A stretch of 64,000 bases of DNA from Enterobacter oligotrophicus. GTDB lineage: Bacteria; Pseudomonadota; Gammaproteobacteria; Enterobacterales; Enterobacteriaceae. The translations under genes were made by a program, and so were the position numbers. The notes under the pieces were generated by a model. It made no database searches. It was not told where the DNA came from and saw only the letters and a list, made by a program, of their open reading frames with translations. The first letter of the stretch is position 1. Each line of letters starts with the position of its first letter. Location: NCBI RefSeq assembly GCF_009176645.1, contig NZ_AP019007.1, positions 1,302,001 to 1,366,000 on the forward strand. Reading direction: 5' to 3'. Of the stretch, positions 7,785-15,121 are shown piece after piece.

Positions 7785-8324
7785 CTATGATGGTAAACCG
7801 AGAGTTAAGAAATGATTTTTTATAACTTTCGTCTCTTTACGACGAGATTCATTTTTCACCAAGTCTAAAACTGCTTCAACACTTGGTTGCATTCCCCCGG
7901 AAAGCATACCGCCGAATAATGTCATAAAGAAAGTTGTTTTCAAATCTCCAGTTACTATTCCTGATAACGCACCTGAAACAGCGCCAATGCTTATATTTTT
8001 ACCAGTGTTAATCAATGATGAATTAGAGAATGCCTTACTTAATCGATTATTTACTCTCATTTCTAAATTAGAAAACTCACTCCTCACCTCAGATAAAAAC
8101 TCATTATCCAGATCAGTGTAGTCAGAAGAATGGTTGTATAGTTCCCTAAATGTGGAGTTTAAGAAACCTCTCCATTCCGAAAATAGCTCTTCTTGCTTTC
8201 TCATGTAACAAATATCTTTAATCGAAATGTTGTTCATATTCAATAAAGAAATGCTACCGATAACATTAGTTCCAAAAGGTGTTATAATCTCATTGCGAGT
8301 AAATTTTTCTTGCTGAATCTTCAT
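7785..8324 (-). CDS. unrecognised protein with a glycine-rich hydrophobic segment (possibly 3' part of a split gene)
   Basis: 179 aa from ATG 8324. I do not recognise a family. Visible features are an N-terminal helical region with ISIKDICYMRKQEELF, a heptad-like section (SEFSNLEMRVNNRL), a glycine/alanine-rich hydrophobic stretch (ISIGAVSGALSGIVTGD, then TLFGGMLSGGM) and a basic tail ESRRKE. The hydrophobic part may insert in or pass through a membrane. The frame stays open for about 20 sensible codons upstream of the ATG (reading FYPSFEHVSVLKEI), overlapping the end of the gene before it. This suggests that 7785-9007 was one reading frame, now frameshifted. AT-rich compared with the flanking PTS operon. 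Confidence 0.5.
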   Translation of the reverse strand: MKIQQEKFTRNEIITPFGTNVIGSISLLNMNNISIKDICYMRKQEELFSEWRGFLNSTFRELYNHSSDYTDLDNEFLSEVRSEFSNLEMRVNNRLSKAFSNSSLINTGKNISIGAVSGALSGIVTGDLKTTFFMTLFGGMLSGGMQPSVEAVLDLVKNESRRKETKVIKNHFLTLGLPS

Positions 8325-8371
8325 TATTTCTTTAAGGACACTAACATGCTCGAAACTTGGGTAAAATGAAT

Positions 8372-9007
8372 CTATATTATTATGAAACTGTTTTTCCTAA
8401 ATTGTTCTCTTAAAACAAATGCAGCAAGTTGGGGGATTGTGTCATTTTTATCGATTATTCTTTTACTTAACTCTTTTAACAAGCAATCTTCTGGATAAGG
8501 TACTTCATTATCCGAGCATTGGGGTTCAGAAACTGGGAAAACAATGCCAGACCTTATTAAATCGGAAATATCACTGTACTCCAGAAGCAACGAATTTATC
8601 GCTGGCAGCCTCGCTAATGCATGCTGATTGTTAGAACTACCGGGTCTAAAATAGTCTAAAAGATAAACCAAAGGGTCTTCTATCACTAAACCGTGACAAT
8701 ATAGTAAATACTTTTTTAGTTCTCCTGTGAACGCACCTTGGAACTGAGAGACATCATGTATACGACTAACATAGTTGAAACCCAAATCGTATATTGTGTC
8801 AAGTCTTGGCGATATAGAAGGCCTCAAATCAGTTTCTTTTTTAATTGGTAGCTTATATTGATTATTAAAATCATTAAGAGCCATGCCAAGATTTACTAAT
8901 TCTTTACTTCCCACAGGTCTTTTAAGTAACTCTTTTTTTAACAGTGGTCTACCGATAGTATTTTCAATTACGTCTATAAAATTAGTTGATAGTTTAGTTT
9001 CCATCAT
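8372..9007 (-). CDS. unrecognised protein (possibly 5' part of a split gene)
   Basis: 211 aa from ATG 9007. No known domain is recognised. It has an acidic/basic helical N-terminus (FIDVIENTIGRPLLKKELL), a segment RLDTIYDLGFNYVSRIHD and a tyrosine/leucine-rich patch ELKKYLLYCHGLVIEDPLV. No signal peptide or membrane segment is seen. The end (REQFRKNSFIII, then TAG) overlaps the open upstream extension of the next gene in another frame. A single-base indel near 8380-8397 would fuse them into a protein of about 400 aa. The pair stands alone between a metabolic operon and defence-like genes. Confidence 0.5.
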   Translation of the reverse strand: MMETKLSTNFIDVIENTIGRPLLKKELLKRPVGSKELVNLGMALNDFNNQYKLPIKKETDLRPSISPRLDTIYDLGFNYVSRIHDVSQFQGAFTGELKKYLLYCHGLVIEDPLVYLLDYFRPGSSNNQHALARLPAINSLLLEYSDISDLIRSGIVFPVSEPQCSDNEVPYPEDCLLKELSKRIIDKNDTIPQLAAFVLREQFRKNSFIII

Positions 9008-9149
9008 CCTTCCCCGTATAGCTATAAAGCATTTATCGTTAATTCTTCATCATTTAGCAATTATCAGAATAGTGCAATACGTCAAACAACGTCTTTAGAC
9101 AAAAAATGCGTGAACAGCCTCACAGACATTACTTGTTATGAAGTTTGAT

Positions 9150-9220
9150 ACGTCCGCTCCTAGCATGGAACGGACAAGCTAACTTAGCCAAAGGTCCGCT
9201 GTGGGTGAGGAGCGGACATT
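9150..9220. repeat. 71-bp dispersed repeat, copy A
   Basis: The 71-bp unit begins ACGTCCGCTC and ends GAGCGGACATT. A copy of exactly the same length lies at 19539-19609, and partial copies of its left half lie at 10458-10491 and 22348-22381. Each unit has TCCGCT-type motifs at one end and AGCGGACA-type motifs at the other, so it can form a hairpin. The rest of 9008-9404 holds nothing else recognisable. Confidence 0.6.
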
Positions 9221-9404
9221 AACACCTCGCGCATGCGCATCTATGTAGTGTAGCGAAGCCGCAACGAAAATTTCTCAGCAGGACGACGTTGTCATTTAAC
9301 ATGTCTGAAAAAGTCATGATGGCTCCTTGTGTAAATTGACGCTTGTAGTTGCTGCAGGTACGGAGCGCAGCGTAGTACTTATCCGACAACCTGCACTTGT
9401 TAGG

Positions 9405-10157
9405 CTACCAATATGGATATGTATAATGAGGGTTTGCAAGTACTTGAGCCCCTTTAGATGTGTTACACGATTCACATGTGAGTTGAAAATTTGTCGGATC
9501 GTTGGTTCCTGATGCATTTAACGGAACCATATGATCTATGTGTCTAGACTCTGTTGGCACTAAAATATTAGTGAGATCACAACCACAGAGTTGGCACCTT
9601 CCTTTGTCACGATGAAATACTGCGTTTTTTAACCATACGGGGAAGTATGATCTCTTGATAACTCCCAGGCTAGCAATGCATTGATGCTCATTGGGCTGTA
9701 GCCGAGCAATAAATGGCTGAATAAACAGACTAAATTCATATAAAAATGTTCTATCTGCAAATAGCAATTGGAAGGCTGCTTCAGTAATTGTTTCGGTGGC
9801 AGTCTCCATGATTTCTCTCAATTCAGGTATATGATCGCTAACATCTTGTTCAGTAAACCATGTTGGGCGTGGAATGTTTGCCCCATCAAGTAATGCTCCA
9901 TAGTCAGATATGATGATTTCCGCATCAACCTTTCCGAGGTAGTGCTGTATTCCGAATCCATTTACGCTGGAAATAAAGGTATGAAGCAAAGTGTATTTTT
10001 TTGGCTTCTCAATTTGCTCAAAAAAATTCAGGGTTCGAAACTCAAAGAAATCAGCAATTATGTCACCTGTTCCAATTTCTGATGGGTTCCGCACAGCAGA
10101 AACAACAGTATCAGCAAAGGAATAGGCAGCTGAGTAATTAATTTGTTTTATATTCAA
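9405..10157 (-). CDS. HNH endonuclease-domain protein
   Basis: 250 aa. The C-terminal HNH domain has a zinc-binding C188-x2-C191, the catalytic HIDH (206-209), the asparagine stretch DPTNFQ and a second CESC pair (228-231) followed by NTSKG, the classical McrA-like arrangement. The first 180 residues are an unrecognised, mainly helical domain rich in aromatic residues, which may bind DNA or sense a partner. It stands alone, with repeat copies on both sides, in a region rich in defence-like genes. A restriction or anti-phage nuclease role is inferred; a homing-type role is less likely because no intron or intein is nearby. Confidence 0.8.
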   Translation of the reverse strand: MNIKQINYSAAYSFADTVVSAVRNPSEIGTGDIIADFFEFRTLNFFEQIEKPKKYTLLHTFISSVNGFGIQHYLGKVDAEIIISDYGALLDGANIPRPTWFTEQDVSDHIPELREIMETATETITEAAFQLLFADRTFLYEFSLFIQPFIARLQPNEHQCIASLGVIKRSYFPVWLKNAVFHRDKGRCQLCGCDLTNILVPTESRHIDHMVPLNASGTNDPTNFQLTCESCNTSKGAQVLANPHYTYPYW

Positions 10158-10900
10158 TAGCTACTACTCAGTGAATGATGCCTTATTGAGCCGACACGTT
10201 TCATCTGGCTCTACCAGATTAACATCCGACGTTAATTTATTGAAATTCAAAAAACTACTGTTAACTCCTGCCCAAAGCATGCTGGCACATTATTACTTTT
10301 GTTTGGCCTATAATTTTAAGTCAGTCCACCCTAAGCGTCTAAACTAGAATATTTTTTCTTTTTTAGCAACAGATAAATGTTCCTGTTAATTTGCTCAAAG
10401 TGTACCTATTTTATGGTGAAAGCAAATAACACTGTATATTTGCCCAGACGTACAACCAATGTCCGCTTTTGGCACTAAGCAGTCGGTCATTCTGGTCTAC
10501 TAAAGTACGTAACATCAGGGCATGTTCCTGCAAACGGTCGTAGAAAGTGCGGACTCAGCCGTTACCTGGCCGAGGCCGGTCTCGGTTAGTTCTTCTGGCT
10601 GCTCGAGTACAAATGCGCCTAGCGCGAGATGAAGCTATTAAAAGTGGGCAGGTGAGTAAACGCTGCTGTTCTTGCGGTGAATTCAATGCTGAGTTGACAT
10701 TGGCCATGCGAACATGGGCATACACCCCAGCTGCGGCTCCGGGTTTCACTGATAGCCCTGGGCATATCCGGGAATCCTTGTCGGGTATGTAGGTTTAGTA
10801 AACCCACCGGCGCGGTTGCGTTCTTTGTCGTTATAGCAGCGGTGACTTGTTGCTAGCGTCAACAACGCTGGGAAATTGAAGCGTTGTTGAATTTGACTTA
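10158..10900. other. 743-bp non-coding stretch with a partial repeat and coding fossils
   Basis: No convincing complete gene is present. A partial copy (B) of the dispersed repeat lies at 10458-10491 (TGTCCGCTTTTGGCACTAAGC). The minus strand from about 10550 to 10450 reads sensibly as FYDRLQEHALMLRTLVDQND without a start, and runs into the repeat, so it looks like the end of a decayed gene. The rest shows only short frames with no ribosome binding sites. Confidence 0.4.
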
Positions 10901-11767
10901 TTAGATGGCCTTGCTTCGATATTCAATTTCTAATATCGCCTTTGTCATTGCCGCAATAGCTATAGCATCTGCCATAGTCAATTCAGGCTTGTCTAGGCTT
11001 CCATGTCCAGCAGTAGGTAATTTGTTACGCAAATCATAAATATCTTTAATCGCAACAATAAGGTTATTAGATAGGTTTGACTTTTTCTTGAACTGTTCAA
11101 AAAAACCACCCAATGATTGATTTGATACATTTGGGTTTTGAGAAATATCTTTCGCCATTGTTTCTAAAATATTAGAGGCGGCGTGCAACGCTCCTGCCGG
11201 GTCATTGGAATCTAAACAATTATTCATTCTACTTATTTGCTGAACAATATTGGGGTGCAATCTTTTTAAGTAATCATTCCCCAAAGTTTCATTGAACTGT
11301 TTAACATGACTAAAGACATCGCAATCCAAATAAAACCTAGGAGTAACGGTCATCCATGAATACTTCCAGTCATTTTTTATATTATCGTTTTTCGCAATAC
11401 GCACACCTGTATCCTGATCTATTTCATCGACATATTTACACATGTAATCAGCATAATAGTAAAAATACTTATATGATATTTCAGGGCAAAAATTACTGAG
11501 CGATGAAACACCTCCATTTTTATTTGAACAAACGGAGGGTAATTCTTCATCACATAAAGATGAAAATTTGGTTCTTTCCCAATACTCACTCAACTCCTCT
11601 TCTTTTGTATCCGTTATGCCCGCTATCATTTTGCTACGTTTAAGCAGAACTACACTGTCATGGTATCGAGGGCAGCTATGCGAATTCGCGTATGGGCATA
11701 CAGTTGCTGCATTTCGATTATGACTCTCGTTATCCCACCAATTTTTATCAGGAATAATTCTTTGCAT
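10901..11767 (-). CDS. Cys-rich protein with Abi_C-like C-terminus
   Basis: 288 aa. The C-terminal third (from about residue 180: GALHAASNILETMAKDI, then SLGGFFEQFKKKSNL, IYDLRNKLPTAGHGS and ADAIAIAAMTKAI) has the pattern of the abortive-infection C-terminal domain (Abi_C, PF14355), including the R-N-x-L-x-x-x-HG element. The N-terminal part carries several cysteines (TVCPYANSHSCPRYH, SSLCDEELPSVC, SNFCPEI) that could bind metal. There is no signal peptide. A phage-defence role is suggested by the domain and the surroundings but is an inference. The gene is intact and single. Confidence 0.6.
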   Translation of the reverse strand: MQRIIPDKNWWDNESHNRNAATVCPYANSHSCPRYHDSVVLLKRSKMIAGITDTKEEELSEYWERTKFSSLCDEELPSVCSNKNGGVSSLSNFCPEISYKYFYYYADYMCKYVDEIDQDTGVRIAKNDNIKNDWKYSWMTVTPRFYLDCDVFSHVKQFNETLGNDYLKRLHPNIVQQISRMNNCLDSNDPAGALHAASNILETMAKDISQNPNVSNQSLGGFFEQFKKKSNLSNNLIVAIKDIYDLRNKLPTAGHGSLDKPELTMADAIAIAAMTKAILEIEYRSKAI

Positions 11768-12074
11768 AATTTGACTGTTATCTCGCGATTAAATGAATTT
11801 TTAACTCTATACATAGCTTATCAGCTCTACCATACCTGCCGCCACTGTACGTATCCCTGCAAAAAGAACCATCACTTTTAGAGAGTCTCTGGCCCTCTAA
11901 CTTCCACTGTTGGCACTCTGCCGACATTTGAAATTTACCCTTTCCCGCACACCTGAACCTGGCTTTAGCAAGGATTGCAGTCGCTAAATAGCGATATCCA
12001 CCTCGGGATTTGGCTATTGCCTGCCTCTCCGATGATACTTTTACTCCGGCCGTGTAAGCGACCGGAGCATAAAT
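11768..12074. other. 307-bp gap, no gene seen
   Basis: This stretch separates the Abi_C-like gene from the nucleotidyltransferase gene. Both strands contain only short frames without plausible starts. A G/C-rich imperfect palindrome (CTCCGGCCGTGTAAGCGACCGGAG, read across 12041-12066) near the 3' end of the nucleotidyltransferase gene may act as its terminator. Confidence 0.4.
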
Positions 12075-12875
12075 TTAACCCCTGTCAGAATACTCTTTCA
12101 ACATGGTAAGAACCGCCCATCGTGCCGCATCATCTGCGATATTCTCAGGCAGAGCATCAGCCCGCAGATTGATATAAGCGTCAACAGCCATTCTGATGGC
12201 AACACCAACGGAGTCACGATCGTGCGTTGCCAGCGTGGAAGTCAGCAGACCATCAGGATCAATGCCGTAGAATTCAATGCGGCGAACCCCACGTTGCGGT
12301 AGATTTGCGCGACGGTACAGCATTGGTCCCAGCACCTGCTCCCGGAAGAATGCCAGCATACCAATCGCCTCAAAGAGTTCGCCCCTTCCCAGTTTAACCA
12401 CTGCGTAATGAAGCCAGATCCAGGCTCGGGACTCAAACCACTCCGGCGTCATGTTGGGCCAGTGAGCACTAAATTTTGCCAGTTGTCGCTTCAGAGCAGT
12501 GTTATCACGGGTAAATAACACCGCTGGCTCCTCAACGCGTTGAGTGAGCATGTCCAGGATGACAAATTTCAGATCGACATGGAGGAGTTCAGGGCCATAC
12601 AGGCATATAAGCAGGCGAGGCTCTCCCACATGTTCCCCGGTGAAAGCATGCAGCAGATGGCCTAATGTTCCGGCAAGTTCCCTACGCTGCGTCATAATTT
12701 CGTCATAGTAGAGAGGATCTACGACAACGACAAAATCGAGATCGGAGTATTTATCAAATCCGCCATGAATCATCGAGCCGCCAGCAAGAAGGGAATGAAT
12801 TCGCGAATCTGACTGAAATTTAAGTTTGAGTTGCTCTGCAAAACTTCTGTGTAAATCGGGTAACGTACTCAGCAT
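12075..12875 (-). CDS. nucleotidyltransferase-domain protein (ANT/Pol-beta fold)
   Basis: 266 aa. The Pol-beta-type nucleotidyltransferase signature is clear: AGGSMIHGGFDKYSDLDFVV, with G-S at residues 33-34 and the metal-binding D45 and D47, and a third acidic residue in HVDLKFV. The C-terminal helical region resembles aminoglycoside adenylyltransferase-like enzymes. It could transfer a nucleotide to a small molecule, an antibiotic or a protein; the substrate is unknown and no specific resistance gene is claimed. No HEPN partner gene is adjacent, which argues against a MNT-HEPN toxin-antitoxin pair. Confidence 0.8.
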   Translation of the reverse strand: MLSTLPDLHRSFAEQLKLKFQSDSRIHSLLAGGSMIHGGFDKYSDLDFVVVVDPLYYDEIMTQRRELAGTLGHLLHAFTGEHVGEPRLLICLYGPELLHVDLKFVILDMLTQRVEEPAVLFTRDNTALKRQLAKFSAHWPNMTPEWFESRAWIWLHYAVVKLGRGELFEAIGMLAFFREQVLGPMLYRRANLPQRGVRRIEFYGIDPDGLLTSTLATHDRDSVGVAIRMAVDAYINLRADALPENIADDAARWAVLTMLKEYSDRG

Positions 12876-13010
12876 ACTTTTTCCTGTTCACAAAAAATAC
12901 AAAGCATTTCAGAATATCGAGTTGTTTATATTCAGGCCAGATATTTTTTGAAGGAACAGTTATGTCCTTAGAAAATTTACTCACTTACTCGCATGTCCAC
13001 TATTGGTCGA

Positions 13011-13036
13011 CATCTGGCGCACAATCGCGCCAGATG
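13011..13036 (-). terminator. stem-loop after hxlA
   Basis: A perfect 10-bp inverted repeat CATCTGGCGC/GCGCCAGATG with a 6-nt loop lies 20 bp after the hxlA stop, on the downstream side. No U-tract follows, so it may be a transcript-stabilising stem or a weak terminator. Confidence 0.5.
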
Positions 13037-13055
13037 CCATTCTGCTCGTCTAATC

Positions 13056-13691
13056 TCAGTGATGCTGCAACAACACCTGTGAAATCTTCCTCGCTTCACC
13101 TGCCGGATCTGCCGAATGCGTGATCGCTGATCCCACAATCACCACATCCGGGCCTAACAGCGCATAGTCCTTCACCGTCTGGCTGCTGATGCCACCTGCC
13201 ACGGCAATCCGGGCTTTCCGGCGCGCCTTCAACATCGTTATCAAATCATCAATCGGTTTGCGCCCTGCAGCCTGCTGGTCGGTGCCTGTGTGTACCGCCA
13301 GCATATCCGCGCCCGCCTCTTCCAGCAGGCGGACCCGCGCGGGCAGATCGTCGACGCAGATCATATCCACCACCACCTGCTTTCCGGCCTCTTTCGCCGC
13401 GCGGATGCATGACTGGATCGTCAGCACGTCGGTCACGCCTAACACCGTGACATAGTCTGCCCCAGCGTCGAAAAGCAGCTGCGACTCAAAATGGCCGCCA
13501 TCCATAATTTTCGCATCCGCCAGCACTTCCTTATGCGGGTATTTTTCTTTAATAGCTTTAATTGCATTCACGCCTTCCCGAATAAGAAAAGGCGTGCCCA
13601 CTTCAATAATATCAACGTCGTCAACCACCTTCTCAATAAATACCAGCGCTTCAGGCAGGGTTAACTCGTCCAGGGCAAGCTGTAATTTCAT
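13056..13691 (-). CDS. hxlA: 3-hexulose-6-phosphate synthase (HxlA/KGPDC family)
   Basis: 211 aa, the usual family length. It is an orotidine-decarboxylase-type TIM barrel with QLALDEL at the first strand, the catalytic ADAKIMDGG motif, then VTVLGV, AVHTGTD and the phosphate-binding IAVAGGIS and VIVGSAIT. The enzyme interconverts ribulose-5-phosphate plus formaldehyde and hexulose-6-phosphate. The near homologue is 3-keto-L-gulonate-6-phosphate decarboxylase (UlaD/SgbH). The next gene upstream is the HxlB isomerase, which makes the HxlA assignment much the more likely. It is the last gene of a four-gene leftward operon, 24 bp after hxlB. Confidence 0.88.
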   Translation of the reverse strand: MKLQLALDELTLPEALVFIEKVVDDVDIIEVGTPFLIREGVNAIKAIKEKYPHKEVLADAKIMDGGHFESQLLFDAGADYVTVLGVTDVLTIQSCIRAAKEAGKQVVVDMICVDDLPARVRLLEEAGADMLAVHTGTDQQAAGRKPIDDLITMLKARRKARIAVAGGISSQTVKDYALLGPDVVIVGSAITHSADPAGEARKISQVLLQHH

Positions 13692-13715
13692 GTTGGTTTC
13701 CTTGTATCGAATGAC

Positions 13716-14282
13716 TTATTCGAGGTTGGCGTGCAGCGCAAAACCTTTGGTTAAGCGATATCCCGTCGACTGGGCCAGATTCACTATCATGGCATCCCCC
13801 AGCACCATAACGGCTTCTTCAAACAGGCTGCCGCCGGGCAGAATGCCTTTCACATTCTCGGGTCCATCCGGCAGTTTGTCGGTGTAGGCCGGGATCCTGA
13901 CCACCACATCCGCCAGTTTCCCCAACGTGGAGTCGGGGAAAATGGTCAGCAAGGCCACAGCGCCACCCAGTTGCTTCGCTTTCGTTGCCACATTCACCAG
14001 CGAAGCCGTTTCGCCCGATGCGCTGGCCAACAGTAGCAGGTCGCCTTTTTGCAGTGCAGGCGTTATCACATCACCGACCACATGCACCTTCAGGCCGATA
14101 TGCATCAGGCGCATCGCAACAGCTTTCAGCATTAACAGCGAACGCCCTGCGCCAAAAACAAATATCGCGTTCGCTTCAGCGATGGCCTGCTCCAGACGCG
14201 CCAGCGCAGCGCCATCAATCCGCGCCATCGCCTGATGCAGGTCGCTACAGGCAACACCTGCAACAGATTGCGTTTCCATCAT
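13716..14282 (-). CDS. hxlB: 6-phospho-3-hexuloisomerase (HxlB, SIS domain)
   Basis: 188 aa, a single SIS domain. The phosphosugar-binding loop is IFVFGAGRSLLML, followed by AMRLMHIGLKVHVVGD, LLLASASGET and the AKQLGGAVALLTI strand. These match 6-phospho-3-hexuloisomerase, which interconverts hexulose-6-phosphate and fructose-6-phosphate. It overlaps the isomerase gene upstream by 4 bp (ATGA) and precedes hxlA by 24 bp, so translation is coupled. Together with HxlA it forms the ribulose monophosphate pair; run backwards it yields ribulose-5-phosphate and formaldehyde. Confidence 0.88.
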   Translation of the reverse strand: MMETQSVAGVACSDLHQAMARIDGAALARLEQAIAEANAIFVFGAGRSLLMLKAVAMRLMHIGLKVHVVGDVITPALQKGDLLLLASASGETASLVNVATKAKQLGGAVALLTIFPDSTLGKLADVVVRIPAYTDKLPDGPENVKGILPGGSLFEEAVMVLGDAMIVNLAQSTGYRLTKGFALHANLE

Positions 14283-15121
14283 GCGTCCTCCTGGCAGAGC
14301 GGGAATAAATCATCCTGATACTCGAGCATCCCCATGATTTCCCGGACATAGTTATCGACATGCCCCAGAAAGTGGAAACGTTCCGGCGCGGCGCGGTAGC
14401 GTTGATAAAGCGGCGTATCAAAGGTGATGCCAAGATGCGGGTTCTCTTTGACGGTGGCGAATTTGATGCGCGGAATATGCGGGTAGTAATGATTCCTGCG
14501 CACGCAGAGTTGCCCGTTCTCTTCCACGATGTAGCAGGCCATACCGTGGTAAAACTGCACCGTGTCGTAGTGAACTGCACAGGGTTTATACGCCAGGTTG
14601 CTGAATACCAGCGGCCCGTCGCCGATATTGATGGAGCAGTGGCCGTAATTCGGCGGCACGATAATGCTCTGCCCCTCCTTCACCACTGCTACGATAAGAT
14701 CGTCCACCAGCAGATCTTTTGGCTCAACGGCAAAATCCGGCGACTTTTGCAGGATATACGCCGCCGTGCCCTTAATCACCTCATACACTTCCGGATGGGT
14801 GTTGCGCCGCGTGTCGTTATAGCCGTGATAGTGACCGCTGGTTTTCTTGCGCTCCTTGCCGATCGTTCCCGGCATGATGATGGTGATGTCATACTGGTAC
14901 TGGTCTGCAGCAAGCCGTTCCTGATCCTCCGCAAAGCTGAGCCCGCGATAAACATCGTAAGCCGGTTCATCACGCAGCGCTTCGGTGAACTCCGGTAAGA
15001 CCACCGCCATCTGCCCGGCGCTTTTGCGGCCAAAGCCGAGATAGTTTAGCGGCGGTTTCAGCGCCACCACGCCATCGTCATCGAGATACAGCGGCAGGCC
15101 GCTGTGGTGTAGCTGTTTCAT
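14279..15121 (-). CDS. cupin-type glucose-6-phosphate isomerase
   Basis: 280 aa. The cupin metal site is visible as SGHYHGYN and THPEVYEVIKG, with IIVPPNYGHCSINIG and SNLAYKPCAVHYD downstream. This is the archaeal-type, Fe-dependent phosphoglucose isomerase family, unrelated to the normal enterobacterial Pgi. It interconverts glucose-6-phosphate and fructose-6-phosphate. It overlaps the PTS gene upstream and hxlB downstream by 4 bp each. Its place between a PTS that delivers a sugar phosphate and HxlB that uses fructose-6-phosphate supports this role. The real substrate may be another aldohexose phosphate. Confidence 0.85.
   Translation of the reverse strand: MKQLHHSGLPLYLDDDGVVALKPPLNYLGFGRKSAGQMAVVLPEFTEALRDEPAYDVYRGLSFAEDQERLAADQYQYDITIIMPGTIGKERKKTSGHYHGYNDTRRNTHPEVYEVIKGTAAYILQKSPDFAVEPKDLLVDDLIVAVVKEGQSIIVPPNYGHCSINIGDGPLVFSNLAYKPCAVHYDTVQFYHGMACYIVEENGQLCVRRNHYYPHIPRIKFATVKENPHLGITFDTPLYQRYRAAPERFHFLGHVDNYVREIMGMLEYQDDLFPLCQEDA

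Noticed and set aside
10547..10792. 81-aa frame between the HNH and Abi_C-like genes
   Set aside because: Arginine-rich composition, no ribosome binding site and no recognisable pattern; likely chance.
12075..12875. MNT/HEPN toxin-antitoxin system
   Set aside because: The nucleotidyltransferase has no adjacent HEPN gene and is longer than typical MNT antitoxins.
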